The notes under the pieces: generated by a model | What the model was told of the DNA's origin: nothing | The model's input: the letters and a program-made list of their open reading frames with translations, nothing else | Database searches by the model: none | Made by a program: the position numbers and the translations under genes | Assembly: GCA_900543625.1 (NCBI GenBank) | Contig: UQSF01000015.1 | Span: forward strand, 1-53,008 | Direction of reading: 5' to 3' | Source: an uncultured Eubacteriales bacterium | GTDB taxonomy: Bacteria > Bacillota > Clostridia > Oscillospirales > Oscillospiraceae | DNA length: 53,008 nucleotides | In this document: positions 51,054 through 53,008 of the stretch, piece by piece | How the letters are laid out: each line of letters starts with the position of its first letter | Position numbering within the stretch: the first letter of the stretch is position 1

Positions 51054-51084
51054 GCCCTGCCGGATGCAGCGCATCCGGCAGGGC
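51054..51084. terminator. Right bracket hairpin of element C
   Basis: GCCCTGCCGGATGC and its perfect complement around AGC. No T-run on the plus side. Shares the outer GCCCTGCCGG stem with the terminator at 51285. Confidence 0.65.
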
Positions 51085-51092
51085 TCTCGGTT

Positions 51093-51279
51093 TGTCAAAG
51101 AACCTCGTAGAGTTTGCGCCCGCAGGCGCAAAGAAAGTCCAATCATTTTCTTCGGCGACATGTGCGGCGAAGAAAATACTTCTCGGCCTGCAAACGTGCG
51201 CGCCGTACGCCTCCGGCGGACGGCGCGTGCGCTGCGGTCAGGCCGCAAACCCTTTGTCAAAAAGCAATACTTTTTGACA
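51093..51279 (-). repeat. Structured dispersed element, copy C (187 bp)
   Basis: In minus orientation it runs TGTCAAAAAG to CTTTGACA. Most like copy B. Hairpin 4 is TTTGCGCC against GGCGCAAA, a compensated change relative to copy A's TTTCGCC/GGCGAAA. Hairpin 3 has the copy A form. Hairpin 2 is a long GC stem, GCGCACGCGCCGT against ACGGCGCGCAC. Confidence 0.85.
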
Positions 51280-51284
51280 GCTTC

Positions 51285-51317
51285 AAACGCCCTGCCGGCT
51301 TTCCGGCAGGGCGTTTT
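51285..51317 (-). terminator. Terminator of the ger operon (left bracket of element C)
   Basis: AACGCCCTGCCGG and CCGGCAGGGCGTT around a short loop, with T-runs on both sides. It follows gerAB on the minus strand; the element starts just beyond. Confidence 0.88.
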
Positions 51318-51322
51318 TGCGC

Positions 51323-52432
51323 TCAGATCGTTTTGCGCGCGCGGCCGGTCAGATATGTCCCGACCGTGCCGAGACCGAGCAGCGCGAGATTGAGCCGCGG
51401 CACGACGTTTGTCTGCAGCGCGTCCGTGTCGAAGGCGTTTTGCGCCAGCAGCAGCGCACCCGCGCCGACCGCCGCCGCGCACAAAAGCACGAGCGCGGGC
51501 GGGTTTTTGCGCGCAAAGAGCTGTGCATTGCGCGTGCACGCCGCGCGCAGACAGTTGACTGCCAGCGTCAGCAGCATCGCCACGAGCACAAAGTCCGGCA
51601 GCACCCACAGCCCGATCACGAGCGCGCCGAAGCGCTCGACCGCGTGAAAGAGGCTGATGTTGCGCAGCAGGGTAAAAAACGGGTGGTTGAGCTGCGCCGT
51701 CAGCCCCGCGCCGAGGTTTCCGATCGTGAACACGCTCAGCAGCGTCACGAGCACGCACGTGCGCACGCACCAGCGCATGGCGCAGCGCGCCCGGCCCGGC
51801 GCTTCCGGTGTGGCGCCGCCGGTGAAGGCCGCAAAAAACAGCACCGCCGCTCCCGCGCCGAACACCGTCAGCGCGCTGCGCGCGACGCCGGGCGCGTCCG
51901 CCGCCGTCACGGGCAGCAGGTTTTTCACGTCCAGCCCCGGCAGGGCGAACACCAGCACCAGTGTCAGCACGCCCGCGAGCAGCGGCCAGAAGATCTCCGC
52001 GGCGCGAAAGAGCGCCTTCGGCTCACCGAGCGCGCCGCAGACCGCCATGGCGAGGATCGTCCCCACGAACGGCCACGGCTGGCTCAGCGGGAACACCGCC
52101 TCGATGAAGCGCTCCGCCCCGATGCGCAGCGCGAACGCGCCGTAGAGCAGAAACCACAGGGCGTACAGGCACAGTGCCGCCCGCCCCGCGACCGGTCCGA
52201 GCGCGCGCAGCGTGATCTCACCGATGCCCTCACCCGGTCGGCCGCGGCGCAAAATGCCCTCAAGCAGCGCCGCAAACAGCAGCAGCGGCACGAGCGCCGC
52301 CGCGCCGCTCAGCCACCCGCCGCAGCCGGCCTCCGCCGCCGTCTTGCGCGGCACGAGGTGCAGCAGCGGCGAGAGCAGCACCATCGTGCACAGCGCGTAA
52401 TACTGCCGCCGCGTCAGGGAAAGGTGCATCAT
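51323..52432 (-). CDS. Spore germination permease, GerAB family
   Basis: 369 residues from the ATG at 52432, 6 bases after AGGAGG. About ten hydrophobic helices in the APC-like GerAB fold; SLTRRQYYALCTMVLLSP near the start and LGPVAGRAALCLYALWFLLYG are typical. It is the ligand-sensing membrane subunit of a nutrient germinant receptor. Its start overlaps the GerAC stop (ATGA). No GerAA gene is visible; it would lie beyond the contig end. Confidence 0.82.
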   Translation of the reverse strand: MMHLSLTRRQYYALCTMVLLSPLLHLVPRKTAAEAGCGGWLSGAAALVPLLLFAALLEGILRRGRPGEGIGEITLRALGPVAGRAALCLYALWFLLYGAFALRIGAERFIEAVFPLSQPWPFVGTILAMAVCGALGEPKALFRAAEIFWPLLAGVLTLVLVFALPGLDVKNLLPVTAADAPGVARSALTVFGAGAAVLFFAAFTGGATPEAPGRARCAMRWCVRTCVLVTLLSVFTIGNLGAGLTAQLNHPFFTLLRNISLFHAVERFGALVIGLWVLPDFVLVAMLLTLAVNCLRAACTRNAQLFARKNPPALVLLCAAAVGAGALLLAQNAFDTDALQTNVVPRLNLALLGLGTVGTYLTGRARKTI

Positions 52433-52957
52433 CTTCCGCCTCCTGTGGTGTCGATGCCGTCGCGCAGGTCGTACGTGCGCCCGACGTCGGCATCGACCGT
52501 CACGCGCACCGGCACATCCGGCCAGAGCTCCGCCCAGCCGTCGCGGATGGCCGCCCATCTGTGCCCGCTGCGCACGGCGACGGCCTGCCCCACGCCGAGA
52601 AAGTCCGCCTCCAGCGCCTGCGATGCCGCGAGCGCATCGCGCACCCAGCCGCCCACGCACGCCGCGAGCGCCGCGTTGAGCTCGTCCTGATAGGCCTGCG
52701 CCGTGATCCGACGCGGTGTGCGCAGCTCGGAGATGCCCGCGCGCAGCCGCAGCGTCACGTCCACGCGCGCGAGCGTGCCGCCGTCCCAGACCGGGCGAAT
52801 GGCTGCCCTGCACGTGTCGAGCGTGAGCATGACGGTGCTGCCGTCGCCGTCGCGCACCGCGATGTCGCCGTTGTGGGCCACGCCGAGGAGCATACTTGCC
52901 CCACGTGCCGTCTCGGGCGCGATGCAGCCGAGATAGTCCCCGCCGCGAAAGATCGCA
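52429..52957 (-). CDS. GerAC-family germination lipoprotein, C-terminal part only
   Basis: About 176 codons of the C-terminal Ger(x)C domain: AIFRGGDYLGCIAPETARG, then ITAQAYQDELNAALAACVGG and VTVDADVGRTYDLRDGI (parts quoted). The N terminus with its signal peptide is cut off at the contig end. An apparent start upstream that encodes MCSSDL is adapter sequence, not gene. Operon with gerAB. Confidence 0.82.
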
Positions 52958-53008
52958 AGATCGGAAGAGCACACGTCTGAACTCCAGTCACGTCCGGCAT
53001 CTCGTATG
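52958..53008. other. Illumina TruSeq adapter (assembly artefact)
   Basis: AGATCGGAAGAGCACACGTC begins at 52958 and continues as the TruSeq read-1 adapter, with the index GTCCGGC-like bases and ATCTCGTATG at the very end. This is not genomic DNA. Confidence 0.98.

Noticed and set aside
1..53008. rRNA, tRNA or CRISPR arrays
   Set aside because: No regularly spaced repeats and no cloverleaf or rRNA-like sequence were found on reading both strands by eye.

Overview
The window is a 53 kb, high-GC, gene-dense contig end. It looks like a spore-forming anaerobic Clostridia, most likely an Oscillospiraceae gut relative (Oscillibacter/Flavonifractor-like; this placement is inference). The support is strong AGGAGG ribosome sites, a four-subunit ferredoxin-linked 2-oxoacid oxidoreductase, AgrC/LytTR-type two-component genes, a GerAB/GerAC spore germination pair and no respiratory genes. 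I saw no rRNA, tRNA or CRISPR array. The last 51 bases are Illumina adapter, so the right end is an assembly artefact.

Layout. 0.1-1.1 kb: a DUF1643 gene and a TM1266-like small regulator. 1.2-11.2 kb: a divergent catabolic regulon. A FadR-type GntR regulator and a LarA-like racemase are on the minus strand; an MFS carrier, 2-oxoacid:ferredoxin oxidoreductase (delta-alpha-beta-gamma), a sodium:solute symporter, a class III CoA-transferase and a D-2-hydroxyacid dehydrogenase are on the plus strand. Three TTGTC-GACAA palindromes lie between. The enzymes fit uptake, racemisation, oxidation and oxidative decarboxylation of an unidentified 2-hydroxy acid. 11.5-14.3 kb: a DUF362 ferredoxin-like protein with a His-rich tail, and an amidohydrolase. 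14.5-18.7 kb: a LytTR response regulator, two tandem AgrC-like kinases sharing an apparently identical stretch of about 400 bp, and a second LytTR regulator. 18.7-20.6 kb: an AT-rich island with a transposase remnant and an orphan membrane protein.

20.6-26.9 kb: SstT Ser/Thr symporter, then a complete agmatine deiminase operon (ptcA, aguD, aguA, arcC). 26.9-31 kb: nitroreductase and a large MMPL exporter with a five-times repeated external domain. 31.1-33.4 kb: mgtE behind a structured leader/attenuator, and a low-molecular-weight phosphatase. 33.4-36.6 kb: AarF kinase with a phasin-like partner, and a family I.5-like lipase. 36.7-39.8 kb: an ABC transporter (TrpXYZ-like layout) behind a Tyr-codon leader peptide and attenuator. 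40-42.2 kb: an MBOAT acyltransferase with an SGNH partner. 42.3-44.4 kb: a 24-residue membrane protein and a KdpD/KdpE-like pair. 44.5-49.2 kb: secreted protein, PlsC, YhhN and a lone GntR. 49.4-52.96 kb: beta-CASP nuclease, GerAB and a partial GerAC.

The most unusual feature is a family of 187-189 bp non-coding elements (21956-22142, 30867-31055, 51093-51279, plus fragments). Each folds into successive hairpins with compensatory base changes between copies, has TGTCAAA/TTTGACA ends, and is bracketed by two related copies of the upstream gene's terminator. The Tyr-codon attenuator before the ABC transporter and the mgtE leader are the next best candidates for new regulatory biology.
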